This document shows, piece after piece, positions 33,980 through 45,679 of a DNA stretch of 64,000 nt; the stretch's first letter is position 1, and each line of letters begins with the position of its first letter. The DNA is taken from assembly GCF_036549475.1 (NCBI RefSeq), contig NZ_JAZHLI010000010.1, forward strand, positions 1 through 64,000, in the 5' to 3' direction. Source of the stretch: Aurantimonas sp036549475. Lineage in GTDB: Bacteria; Pseudomonadota; Alphaproteobacteria; Rhizobiales; Rhizobiaceae. The position numbers were made by a program, and so were the translations under genes. The notes below the pieces were generated by a model. It ran no database searches and was not told where the DNA came from. It saw only the letters and a program-made list of their open reading frames with translations.

Positions 33980-35164
33980 CTATTTGCAGACGACGCGGCG
34001 GCGGTTCTTGGCGTCCAGATGCAGATGGTCGCGATGGGCGTAGTTGTAGCCCGGCCCCAGCACCGTGCCGAAATAGCGGCAGGCGGAGTGGCGGACGGCC
34101 TTCTGGAAGCTCTTCTCGCGGAAGGAGAAGAAGCCCTTCTTCTCCACGTCGACCACCGAGCCGTCGGAAAAGGCGAAGCCGCGCACGTCCAGCGCATTGC
34201 CCGACGCGTGCTCGGACACCGAGCGCGAGCCGGCGATGCGCGAGCAGCGATAGGAGGAGGCGTTCAGCACCGCCGTCGGCCGCTTCCACAATTTCCAACG
34301 TGCCGCCGACTTCACCTCGTCCTCGACCCATTGCGATATGCGCGCGGCGGCCGCGCAGTTCATCGTCGCGGCCGGCTTCATGGCGACGCCCTCGGCGATG
34401 GCGGTGATCTTCACCGGATGGGCTATGCCGCAGGATTTTCCCGAACCGACCGGATCGATGTCGACGAAGCTCACGCCCATCTTGCGCAGCGCCGCGCGGC
34501 ACATGGCTTCGGCGCGCGGCAGCACGCGGTAGCCGCTCGGCGTCTGGTTCTCCAGGGCGCCGCGGCCAGGAACCGCAGCCTGCGGCGCCAGCGTGGTCGC
34601 CTCGCCCAGCGACGCGACCACGCTGCGCTGCGGCACCACCTGCGGCGCCGGTGCCGGCCGCGGCGGGGCAGCGCCGGGCGTCACCGCCTTCAGCCCGCTC
34701 CAGGGGTCGCCGGCCGGCTCGGCGTAGGCGGTGCTCTCGCGCGCCACGCTGACCGGCGCGCCCAGCGGCGGCGGACTGGCCTGCGGCTGCTGCACCATGG
34801 GCTGGACCGGTGCCGGCTGCACCGAGGCCGCGCTGGGGCTGCGGCCGAGAAGATCGCGGTAGAGGGAATCGTCGCCGGTCGCGGCGGCCGGCGGACTGGC
34901 GGGCTGGCTCGGGACGAAGGGCTCGGGTGTCGCGGCGGGGGCCGGCTGCGCCGCGCCCTGCCCGATGACGCTCGGCGTGTAGCCTTCGCCCGGCGCGGGC
35001 ACGCGGCCACCCCAGACCATGCCCCCTCCCTGCGGAATCTCACCGGGCGGAACGGGCGGCGCGAAGCCGGACTGGCCGGCGGCTGGCTGCGAGGAAAGGC
35101 TCGCCGCCGCGATACAGGCGACGGCGAGCGCAGCGAAGCGCCATTCGCGAATACGCGATACCAT
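33980..35164 (-). CDS. Extensin-family (extensin-like C-terminal domain) exported protein
   Basis: A 394-residue protein with an N-terminal signal peptide (AALAVACIAAASLSSQPAAG), a Pro/Ala-rich linker of about 200 residues, and an extensin-like C-terminal domain from about residue 215: CRAALRKMGVSFVDIDPVGS, the SVSEHASGNALDVRGFAF segment with metal-ligand-like His and Asp, and HRDHLHLDAKNR near the end. The domain resembles D-Ala-D-Ala carboxypeptidase/LAS metallopeptidases, so cell-wall modification is plausible. Common in Hyphomicrobiales. Convergent with the YrhK gene. Confidence 0.88.
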   Translation of the reverse strand: MVSRIREWRFAALAVACIAAASLSSQPAAGQSGFAPPVPPGEIPQGGGMVWGGRVPAPGEGYTPSVIGQGAAQPAPAATPEPFVPSQPASPPAAATGDDSLYRDLLGRSPSAASVQPAPVQPMVQQPQASPPPLGAPVSVARESTAYAEPAGDPWSGLKAVTPGAAPPRPAPAPQVVPQRSVVASLGEATTLAPQAAVPGRGALENQTPSGYRVLPRAEAMCRAALRKMGVSFVDIDPVGSGKSCGIAHPVKITAIAEGVAMKPAATMNCAAAARISQWVEDEVKSAARWKLWKRPTAVLNASSYRCSRIAGSRSVSEHASGNALDVRGFAFSDGSVVDVEKKGFFSFREKSFQKAVRHSACRYFGTVLGPGYNYAHRDHLHLDAKNRRRVVCK

Positions 35165-35316
35165 GCGATGGCCTTTCGTCTTTCCGCGAAACTCGAGCGG
35201 ACAGCCGGACGGTAGGCCGGTTTGGTAAGCGAAGAATGAACGCGACGAGGTTTCTGCCCGGCGCCTGCCCGTGCGACCGCCTCACCCCCGGGCAGACCGG
35301 GACCGCAGGACAGCGC

Positions 35317-35550
35317 TCAGGCGCCGCCCTCGTGGCGCAGCGCCTCGGCCAGCCAGCCGGCTTCCGCCTGCCGCAGCCGGCGTGCGGCCCGGGTCATCGG
35401 CCCGTCGGCCGACAGCAGCGCCGCGGTGCCCACGGCCAGGTCGCGCGCCTCGCCCGGCGTCGCCCCGCCAGGCCGGTCCGCTTCGCTGGGCAGGCATTGC
35501 GCCGGTGGGCGGGCCGCGGCCCCGAATGTCCTGGTCCGGTTGGTGATCAT
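35317..35550 (-). CDS. Possible small hypothetical protein
   Basis: A 77-residue frame starting at ATG 35550 with codon usage like its neighbours and an amphipathic end (RAARRLRQAEAGWLAEALRH). No ribosome site is convincing and no family is recognised. It fills an otherwise empty 520-base gap. Confidence 0.35.
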   Translation of the reverse strand: MITNRTRTFGAAARPPAQCLPSEADRPGGATPGEARDLAVGTAALLSADGPMTRAARRLRQAEAGWLAEALRHEGGA

Positions 35551-35687
35551 GGAGCGACCATGGGCCGGCGCGCCTGAACCGCGGCTGAACGGCGGCTTTT
35601 CGCAGGCCATCGCCGCCGGCCGCCCTATGTAAAGACAGACGCAGCGTCCGGTGGGCGTGCGCGGCGTCCAACCAACGGAGCTGACAC

Positions 35688-35948
35688 ATGTCTTCCCTGA
35701 ATTTCGATCTGCCTGCCGATTTCTTCTGGGCGAAGTCGGCACGCCGCGTCAGCCCGCGCGGCGGCGTCGCGCACAAGCGGTTCGAGACGCTGGCCGAGGC
35801 GATCTGCTGCGCCGTCGAGGATCACGGAACCCAGCGCTACAGCGTCTCGATCGACACCGACGAGACGTCGCTCTCCATGGACGAGGTCGACGCGGTCTAT
35901 CGCAGCGACGCCTTCGCCGCCTACCGCAAGCGCTACAGCGCCGCCTAA
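35688..35948 (+). CDS. Small uncharacterised protein
   Basis: An 86-residue soluble protein preceded by a GGAG site. The sequence (FETLAEAICCAVEDHGTQRY, then DEVDAVYRSDAFAAYRKRYS) looks like a genuine small alphaproteobacterial protein. Not recognised. Confidence 0.65.
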   Translation: MSSLNFDLPADFFWAKSARRVSPRGGVAHKRFETLAEAICCAVEDHGTQRYSVSIDTDETSLSMDEVDAVYRSDAFAAYRKRYSAA

Positions 35949-36069
35949 CGCCCCTCACCGCAGACCTGATCCGCATCCGGAAGGCACCGCCGGCAGTTTC
36001 ACACGCCCGCGGCGTTGCAGCGGACGGCACCGCGCCGTCCGCCACGCGCCGCTGGCGTCCCATCCCGCG

Positions 36070-37191
36070 TCAGCGATCGCGGTTGCGCAGGATCCACGTC
36101 ACGAACAGGGCGGTCGGCAACGCCATCGCCAGCACCTTCGACGAGCCGCGGCGCCGGTCGAGCAAACGCTGCACGTCGTCGCGCCGGTTCGGCAGTTCGG
36201 GCGCCGCGTCGGCGCCCGAGGCCTTGCCGATCGTGTCTGCCATGGTGGCGCCGCGCGCGCCCATGGGCTGGGCCGGGGCATGGGTCGTGTCGCGGATGGT
36301 CTGGTGCTCCATCTCGGCGTTCAGCTCGCCGCCGACGATCAGGATGATGGTCGAGATCCAGATCCAGGTCATGAAGCCGATCAAGGCCCCCAGCGAGCCA
36401 TAGGTCGCGTTGTAGGAGCCGAAATTGGCCACGTACCAGGAAAACAGCACCGACACCGCGGCGATCACCACCACCGTCAGCACGGTGCCGGGGGTGATCC
36501 AGCGCCATTTCGCCCGGGTCCGGCTCGGGCCCCAGTGATACAGCGCGCCGATGCCCAGGAAGACCAGCGCGAACAGGGCCGCATAACTGGCCAGGCTCAC
36601 CAGCCACTGGGTGCCGCTGCCCAGGCCCAGGAACCCCAGCACCAGCGGTAGGCCGACGACGAGGCCGATGAACAGGATCACCGCGACGATCGCCCCCAGG
36701 GTGAAGACGAAGGACACCGCGGTCAGCTTGACGAAACTGCGCTTCTCCGCCTCGTCATAGGCCACGTTCATCGCCTCGAACAGCGACTTCATGCCGGCAT
36801 TGGCGCTCCACAGGGCAATGGCCAGCGAGATTGCGAAGGTCAGGCCCAGCGTGGTGGTGCCCTGCTCGGCGAGCCGCGTTAGCTGCTCGTTGATGATCTC
36901 CATGCCGCCGCCGGGGATCACCGACTGCAGCATCGCGGCATGCTCCTGCACCGTCGCCGGATCGGCGAACAGGCCGTAGACCGACACCAGGGCCGAGAGG
37001 GCGGGCACCAGCGCCAGCAGCAGGTAATAGGTCACGCCGGCGGCGATCAGCATTACCCGGTCCTGGCCGATCTCGCCGTAGACCCGCCACAGCACGTCCT
37101 TCCACCCTGCGGCCGGCAGCTGCGAGGGCCACGCAGCCCGCCGCCCCCTCGCCGCGCCCTGCCCCGCCACGTCCCCGGTTCTGCTCGTCAT
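36070..37191 (-). CDS. YihY/BrkB-family inner-membrane protein
   Basis: A 373-residue polytopic membrane protein formerly called RNase BN-like. Six helices and the family pattern: GWKDVLWRVYGEIGQDRVML, IAAGVTYYLLLALVPALSAL, SFVFTLGAIVAVILF, then LYHWGPSRTRAKWRWITPG and YNATYGSLGALIGFMTWIW. Cytoplasmic tail of about 75 residues. Role uncertain (envelope function, possibly transport). ATG 37191 follows an in-frame TTG. About 115 bases of its 5' end and upstream sequence are duplicated at 38792-38908. Confidence 0.9.
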   Translation of the reverse strand: MTSRTGDVAGQGAARGRRAAWPSQLPAAGWKDVLWRVYGEIGQDRVMLIAAGVTYYLLLALVPALSALVSVYGLFADPATVQEHAAMLQSVIPGGGMEIINEQLTRLAEQGTTTLGLTFAISLAIALWSANAGMKSLFEAMNVAYDEAEKRSFVKLTAVSFVFTLGAIVAVILFIGLVVGLPLVLGFLGLGSGTQWLVSLASYAALFALVFLGIGALYHWGPSRTRAKWRWITPGTVLTVVVIAAVSVLFSWYVANFGSYNATYGSLGALIGFMTWIWISTIILIVGGELNAEMEHQTIRDTTHAPAQPMGARGATMADTIGKASGADAAPELPNRRDDVQRLLDRRRGSSKVLAMALPTALFVTWILRNRDR

Positions 37192-37235
37192 CAATCCGCA
37201 CTCCTTCGTCCGTTCACAGACGGCAACGGCTCGGA
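37115..37235. repeat. Direct repeat copy A (yihY 5' end)
   Basis: The first ~25 codons of yihY and about 40 upstream bases match 38792-38908 at roughly 90 percent by eye, with weaker similarity further out. The two copies bracket the dioxygenase-like and ferric-reductase-like genes. Confidence 0.8.
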
Positions 37236-37574
37236 CGCCGATCCGTTGCCACGCGGCGGCGTGGGTGTCGGGCGCGTGCTCCCTGGCCGGCCGCGCAGAT
37301 GGAGCCCGACTGGACGTCGCATCCGGCTTGCTGCACGCCCCTGCTGCGACGTGGCGAAGTCCGTCGGACCGATCGACGGGCCACGCGTCCGCCTCAACGT
37401 TCCGTGAACAGTTCTGACTTGTTTCGGCTCAGAATGGCTTCCATTTCAAAGAAAAGGCGCGGCACCCGAGCAGGATGCCGCACGCGCAACAGGGACCCGG
37501 TTGACGTCGTTGCGTCCGATCCCTCGATCTTGCAGGACGAGCTCTTCGTCCGACGAACCGCCTGGGAGGCCATA

Positions 37575-38075
37575 TTGTCTCAGACCCGTCTGAACCGCAG
37601 GACGATGCTGGCGGCCGGTGCCGCCGTCGGTGGTGCCTTGCTGACGAGTGGCGTCGCCGGCTTGCTCGTCCCCGCGCGCGCCCAGGGCCTCGCACCCACG
37701 CCCTCCATGCGCGGCGGTTCGAACAATTATCGTCCCGGTGCGCCGATCGTCGAACGAATCGGCAATGGCGGCTTCTGGATGTCGGGCCGCGTTCGCCGTG
37801 CCGGCGACGGCGCTCCGCTCGAAGGCATCCGCATCCAGGTCTGGGCGCACACGACAGAAGCCTACGAACGCGATCCGGAAAGCCACGGAGCCACGCTGAC
37901 CGGCCCCGACGGCGTGTTCCGGCTGGAAATGCCGCAGATCGTACCCGCGTTCGGCCAGGCGCACGGCCATCTGGCCTATGACGATCCCGAATTCGAGGCC
38001 GTCTTCCTCCGGCCCCTCATGTCCAGTCCGAAAGACACGAGCCTCAGCGCCGACTTCGTCCTGCAGCCGGCCTGA
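37575..38075 (+). CDS. Tat-exported intradiol dioxygenase-like protein
   Basis: A 166-residue protein. The start is taken as TTG 37575 because GGGAGG lies five bases before it and a twin-arginine signal follows at once (LNRRTMLAAGAAVGGALL, cleavage near ARAQ). The mature part has the intradiol-dioxygenase-type beta-sandwich pattern: SGRVRRAGDGAPLEGIRIQV, WAHTTEAYE, then GPDGVFRLEMP and AHGHLAYDDPEF with possible metal-binding His. Full iron ligands (two Tyr, two His) are not evident, so it may not be a ring-cleaving enzyme. Four bases separate it from the ferric-reductase-like gene. Confidence 0.7.
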   Translation: MSQTRLNRRTMLAAGAAVGGALLTSGVAGLLVPARAQGLAPTPSMRGGSNNYRPGAPIVERIGNGGFWMSGRVRRAGDGAPLEGIRIQVWAHTTEAYERDPESHGATLTGPDGVFRLEMPQIVPAFGQAHGHLAYDDPEFEAVFLRPLMSSPKDTSLSADFVLQPA

Positions 38076-38079
38076 CTTC

Positions 38080-38700
38080 ATGTCGTTGTCCATCCGGGCC
38101 GTTCTGGGCTTATCGGCTCTCGCCGTCGCAGTCGTCGGCCCTGTCGTGATTGCAGCGACGAGCGAATACCTCGCCTATCGCAGCGGGATCTATATCGCGG
38201 CAGGCTTTGCCGGGATAGCAGCGATGGCGCTGCTCCTCCTTCAGCCCCTTCTCGCGGCCGGATATCTGCCCGGAATCGGCATGCGAGACGGGCGCCGGGT
38301 CCACCAATGGGTCGGGATGACCCTCGTCGCCGCGGTCGTTGCCCATGTGGGAGGCCTCTGGCTGACGAGCCCGCCGGACGTCGTGGATGCGCTGCTCTTC
38401 GATTCTCCGACGCCGTTTTCCAACTGGGGCGTCGTCGCCATGTGGGCGCTTTTCGCGGCGGCCACGCTGGCCGCCCTGCGCAGGAAGCTGCGCATCCGTC
38501 CGCCGATCTGGCGTTTCGCCCATACGGCGCTGGCGACGATGGTCGTCGTTGGCAGCGTCGTCCACGCGCTGCTGATCGAGGGCACGATGGGCACGATCTC
38601 GAAGGTTTTTCTCTGCATCCTGGTCCTGGCCGCGACCGGCAAGGCCCTGTCGGATCTTCGAAGCTGGGCCGTGCTAAAGCGATTGGGCAGCCGCCATTGA
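38080..38700 (+). CDS. Ferric reductase-like transmembrane protein
   Basis: A 206-residue membrane protein with six predicted helices and haem-ligand-like histidines in paired helices (RVHQWVGMTLVAAVVAHVGG and WRFAHTALATMVVVGSVVHA). This is the ferric-reductase/MsrQ-type b-haem module without a flavin domain. Start ATG follows the preceding stop by four bases, so the two form an operon: a periplasmic Tat substrate with its probable membrane electron donor. Confidence 0.82.
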   Translation: MSLSIRAVLGLSALAVAVVGPVVIAATSEYLAYRSGIYIAAGFAGIAAMALLLLQPLLAAGYLPGIGMRDGRRVHQWVGMTLVAAVVAHVGGLWLTSPPDVVDALLFDSPTPFSNWGVVAMWALFAAATLAALRRKLRIRPPIWRFAHTALATMVVVGSVVHALLIEGTMGTISKVFLCILVLAATGKALSDLRSWAVLKRLGSRH

Positions 38701-38791
38701 TGTGTCCGCGTCCCGTAGGGACCCCACCGCCAGGGACGATGTGACCGAAGAGGATCGACGCGAGAGCGGGGTGCCGCAGGCGGCCCCCGGC

Positions 38792-38908
38792 AAGCTGCGA
38801 CGGCCACGCCGCTCGCCGCCCCCTCGCCGCGCCCTGCCCCGTCATGTCCCCGGTTCTGCTCGTCATCAATCCGCACTCCTTCATCCGTTCACCGGACGGC
38901 AACGGCGC
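38792..38908. repeat. Direct repeat copy B (truncated yihY 5' end)
   Basis: Leftward reading gives MTSRTGDMTGQGAARGRRAA, nearly identical to the YihY N-terminus, then diverges and stops. It is a non-functional partial copy. The 410-base region 38701-39112 holds nothing else that I can support. Confidence 0.8.
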
Positions 38909-39112
38909 GCAAATCCATTGCCCCTGGGTGGCGCGTCGGTGAGTGCGGCTGGCAGCTGGAGCCCGCCCTGAGATTGCGACGCCGGCAAAAGCCCGCGTGC
39001 CGAGCCGATCTTGCCACCACACCGTTACGACAGCTTTTTGTTCATGGGTCCTTAGCTTAGGAGAAAGACGCCATGGTCTCCGCCACTGGCAATCTTGGAG
39101 GCAAAGGCGGCT

Positions 39113-39625
39113 ATGGCGCGATGTCTTTCAACAGTTTGCCTCTGTGCATTGGGTGCATTGTTTCTGGGTGCTCCGGCGTTTGCGGGTGAGCTCGACCTTC
39201 CGCAAGGCAAGCCGATCCTCGAGGTATCCGGAGCGATCTCGTCGACCAATATCGGCGAAACCGCCGTCTTCGACCGGGTCATGCTGGAGGCGCTGGGGGC
39301 CGAGAGCATCACCACCAAGACGCAGTGGTCCGATGGCCGAACGGAATTCTCGGGCATCCGCCTCGCCAAACTGATGGAAATGCTGGGTGCCCAGGGGAAT
39401 TCCGTCACCGCCACTGCGCTCAACGACTATGTCACCACCATTCCGATGACGGACTTTTTCGATTTCGACGTGATCCTGGCTCTGAAGCGGGACGGAGAAT
39501 ACATGTCGGTGCGCGAAAAAGGCCCTCTGTTCATCGTCTATGACTATGACAGCGATCCGGTCCTACAGACGCAGACCTATTTTGCTCGCTCCGCGTGGCA
39601 AGTTACGAAGCTTGTCGTCGAATGA
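39113..39625 (+). CDS. Exported oxidoreductase molybdopterin-binding-fold protein
   Basis: A 170-residue protein with signal peptide (STVCLCALGALFLGAPAFAG) and a small SUOX-like molybdopterin-binding fold: ILEVSGAISSTN, MLEALGAESITTKTQWSDGR, FSGIRLAKLMEMLGAQGNSV, DYVTTIPMTDFFDFD. The usual Moco-ligating Cys is not evident, so it may be a cofactor-free sensor or partner. Stop overlaps the start of the next gene (ATGA); such proteins are found coupled to GGDEF/EAL sensors, implying a periplasmic sensory role. Confidence 0.78.
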   Translation: MARCLSTVCLCALGALFLGAPAFAGELDLPQGKPILEVSGAISSTNIGETAVFDRVMLEALGAESITTKTQWSDGRTEFSGIRLAKLMEMLGAQGNSVTATALNDYVTTIPMTDFFDFDVILALKRDGEYMSVREKGPLFIVYDYDSDPVLQTQTYFARSAWQVTKLVVE

Positions 39626-40014
39626 ATATACCTGAAGGTCGCACCGAAGATCGGAGGGAGCTTGAACGGCTGCATCTGCTCTTCACCGGGCTCGCCTGGG
39701 GCCTCATTCTCTGCGGCATCGGTCTCATCCTCCTCCTGGTGACGCAAAACAGGCTCCTCGGGCAGAACCATGAGAGCCTGAGCGCGACCGCAGCCCAGCT
39801 TGCCGAGACCCACGGTGTTCTGACCTTGCAGAACCAGCGTTTCGACAAGGGCTTCATCCAGAATATGACGAGTTCTTCCGATGCCTCGGCCATCGTGGAG
39901 ATCGTTACCGACCTGGGCAAGAAGCTCGGGATCAGGACAACGGCCGAGGGCGTGGAGACCGAGGAGCAGTTGAGCTACCTCCAGCTCATCGGATGCACGC
40001 AGGTGCAGGGCTAA
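39622..40014 (+). pseudogene. GGDEF/EAL signalling protein with large internal deletion
   Basis: Residues 1-70 are a transmembrane sensor start (HLLFTGLAWGLILCGIGLIL, then a short coiled coil and the beginning of a PAS domain, LTLQNQRFD). The sequence then jumps directly to the end of an EAL domain (KGFIQNMTSSSDASAIVEIV, LGIRTTAEGVETEEQLSYLQ) and stops shortly after. The rest of PAS, all GGDEF and most of EAL are gone, so it cannot make or degrade c-di-GMP. The gene was coupled to the molybdopterin-fold gene. Confidence 0.8.
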
Positions 40015-40460
40015 CTCTTCTCACGCCCGAAGCCGGCCAGCGAGCTCGACGTATCGCGTTCCAGGACGCTGGCGGGGTTGCTCAAGGTGAGCCCGGATGT
40101 CGCGCACCGACAGACCGGCGGCATACAATTCGATGATCTTGTCATCGATCCCGTCGATTCGGGTCTGACCCTCTTCACAAGCTCGGGTTCGAAACTGCCA
40201 TCCCGGTCGCGGGGAGCGGCTAGCGGTTCCCCGTCCTGCCCCTTCACACGCTTGGTCGTGGTCCCGTTGCGTCGGTTCGTCTGACCGGGAAGCGGTTCCG
40301 CTCCGGCCTCGTAGCCCAGATGCGCTGTCAGTTCACCGCCAAGCATTCGCTCCATCAGTAGGGTCTTCAGCTGCTTCATCAGCCCTGCGTCGCCAAGCAG
40401 ATCATCAGGACGCTCGCAGCCCTTCAGCAGCTCGTCCAGTAGCTCGTTGGATATTGTCAT
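40011..40460 (-). mobile_element. IS256-family transposase fragment
   Basis: Leftward frame from 40460 reads MTISNELLDELLKGCERPDD, LMERMLGGELTAHLGYEAGA, GQTNRRNGTTTKRVKGQDGE, PRDRDGSFEPELVKR, the standard N-terminus of IS256/Mutator-type transposases. A frameshift near 40170 moves the next part (LYAAGLSVRDIRAHLE) to another frame, and the catalytic domain is missing. It abuts the deleted GGDEF/EAL gene and may mark the event that damaged it. Confidence 0.82.
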
Positions 40461-40785
40461 CGTCCTTGCTCCTCTCAGGAAGCATGGACCGGTTCAGCCA
40501 TACACAAAAGACCGGACACTCCCGTGGGAGGCGTGCGTGAGCCTTGAAGACCGCCTGACAGCCAGTGGACCGGTCGACCGCTCGACCATGCCATCATGGT
40601 GGTCGGCGACCGAGTATGCCTCGCTCGCCTGCCCACGCCTTTGGTCCGACATATCCTGTCGCAGCCCGGGACCGTCGCCGCCCTCCTGACGGCCAGAAAC
40701 CTCAGCCTTCCGCAAGTGCGCCGCCAATGCCGACCGGGATACGAGACCCCCTCGCCCGGCGGCACGAGCGACGCGTGGACGGCGC
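40461..40785. other. No supported gene
   Basis: About 325 bases between the IS256 fragment and the DUF2147 gene. Frames here have no recognisable product or ribosome site. Possibly more mobile-element debris. Confidence 0.4.
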
Positions 40786-41130
40786 TCAGGGACGGCGCCA
40801 GCTCTGGACGGTCTTGCAGAACATGCCCATCAGGCAGCCCTTCAGGTCGAGCTGCGTGCCGCGCACCGTCATCGAGCCCTTGTAGGTCTTGCCGGCGCTC
40901 GGATCGGTGATGGTGCCGGGATATTCCGGCCCGGTGCCGGCGACCTCGGCAATGCGCTGGCCCTGATAGGTGCCCGTCGCCACCACCGAACAATAGCCGT
41001 TGCCGCAGGGCGCGATGGTCACGCGCTCGCCATTCTCGGTCAGCCAGTCCCCCGTGAGGGCCTGCGCGGAGGCGGTGCCGGCCGCGCCGACGCACAACAC
41101 CGCGACGAGGGCGGGACGGACGATATTCAT
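40786..41130 (-). CDS. DUF2147-family exported protein
   Basis: A 114-residue secreted protein: signal peptide (ALVAVLCVGAAGTASAQ), then LTGDWLTENGERVTIAPCGN and DPSAGKTYKGSMTVRGTQLD, LKGCLMGMFCKTVQSWRR. This matches DUF2147, a small periplasmic family related to the lipocalin-like fold. Four cysteines may form disulfides. Function unknown. The long frames upstream on this strand are shadows of uvrB. Confidence 0.85.
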   Translation of the reverse strand: MNIVRPALVAVLCVGAAGTASAQALTGDWLTENGERVTIAPCGNGYCSVVATGTYQGQRIAEVAGTGPEYPGTITDPSAGKTYKGSMTVRGTQLDLKGCLMGMFCKTVQSWRRP

Positions 41131-41409
41131 GGGCAAGAACTCCTGGCAATGGGACGCCCGCTTCCGCGGCGCCGATTGCCCGAGGCCATGCCGCGGCGAT
41201 CTGCCGAAATTACGACATTCCGCCATAAAACCCGCCGCCGCGGCGAGATGTCGCTCGCGCCGTCGATGGAGGGCCATCTGCGCCGCCACCGCCTCTCCGG
41301 TGCAGAATCGGCCACGCACGCCGCCCACCCCGCCCCCAGTCTCCCGCCCGCAGCTTTGCGCCCGCATCCCCGCTTCCAACCCCGCGGCGCGGTCCCTATA
41401 TGTTCCGCC

Positions 41410-44664
<3,255 letters not shown>

Positions 44665-44729
44665 GGGCGGCGGGACTTCAAAATTCCGAACGCGCCCGTA
44701 TACTTGCAGCAGATGCCGGAGCTGCCCCG

Positions 44730-44930
44730 ATGACCCGCGTGGAAAAGATCGAAGCCGAAATCGCCTCCCTCTCCGGCGCCGAGCGGGCGCGCCTGCGCGC
44801 CTGGTTCGACGCCTACGATGCCGACCGCTTCGACGCGGCGATCGCGCAGGACGCCGCGTCCGGCACGCTCGATGCCCTTGCCGACGCCGCCCTCGCCGAC
44901 TTCCAGGCCGGGCGGACGCGCCCTCTGTGA
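44730..44930 (+). CDS. Putative antitoxin of a RelE/ParE-type pair
   Basis: A 66-residue acidic protein (EKIEAEIASLSGAERARLRA, then WFDAYDADRFDAAIAQDAAS) resembling addiction-module component proteins encoded before RelE/ParE toxins. The stop overlaps the GTG start of the next frame (GTGA), as expected for such pairs. Confidence 0.68.
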   Translation: MTRVEKIEAEIASLSGAERARLRAWFDAYDADRFDAAIAQDAASGTLDALADAALADFQAGRTRPL

Positions 44931-45097
44931 TCCATCACGCGGCCGCTTCCTTCTGGAAGGCCTACAACGCACTCCCTGCCCCGGTCCGCAGTCAGGCCGA
45001 CAAGAAATTCGCGCTGCTCAAGGCCGACCCCGACCGCCCGTCGCTGCGCTTCAAGCCAATCGGGCGCTTCTGGTCGGCCCGCATCGGCCTTCGCTGA
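44927..45097 (+). pseudogene. RelE/ParE-type toxin, C-terminally truncated
   Basis: A 56-residue frame from GTG 44927: AAASFWKAYNALPAPVRSQA, then FALLKADPDRPSLRFKPIGR and FWSARIGLR before a stop. Related toxins continue about 30 more residues with the catalytic or hydrophobic end; here that part is absent in all frames. The toxin is probably inactive and the antitoxin a relic. Confidence 0.62.
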
Positions 45098-45679
45098 GGG
45101 GGCGTGCCGCCCACCAGGACTAGTGCGCAGTCTGAACAACAAAGTGAGTTTGAAAACAAATTCGTCGGGTGATGCGGCTCTTGGTGTCGGCGCGGCGTGA
45201 AATTGGCCTTAGCACCAAGCCAGGTGACCGATAGCCGCCCCCCACTTATCCCCGCCCCTCCCCGTCCCCCATACTCCCCCCATCGCTGCCCACGGCGGGC
45301 ACGGACGATCGCCGGGATCGGTCGGGGGCGGCGAGCGGTGTCCGCGACGGGGCGTCTTCCGGAGACGCGCCGGCCCGGACGGCCCGAGACAGTGCCGGAC
45401 CGTCCCCCATTAGGAGGGGGCCGCGGATCGCTCCGCTTGAGCCCGAAAGGGCGAAGAGCCGGCCGGAAGGGGGTCCCAGCGCAACAGCTGGGCAGTGACT
45501 CCTTCCATCGGGCTGCCAAGACACCGCGCGGATCGCCGACGGCGTGCCGCCTCTTGCCTTCCCCATGGCGTGCCGTCGGCGATCCGCCGCCCGCCCCAGG
45601 AAGACGACCGCCGGCCCGGCAACGGGCGCGGCGCCGCATCCGCACGCCATGTGAAACGTCCCCGATGAAGGAGCCGCCC
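45098..45679. other. Gene-free region with a long inverted repeat
   Basis: About 580 bases without a credible gene. Arms 45528-45548 and 45567-45587 form a 21-bp inverted repeat with one mismatch and an 18-base loop. It is too long and internal to be a simple terminator of a known gene; it may be a mobile palindrome. Confidence 0.5.
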
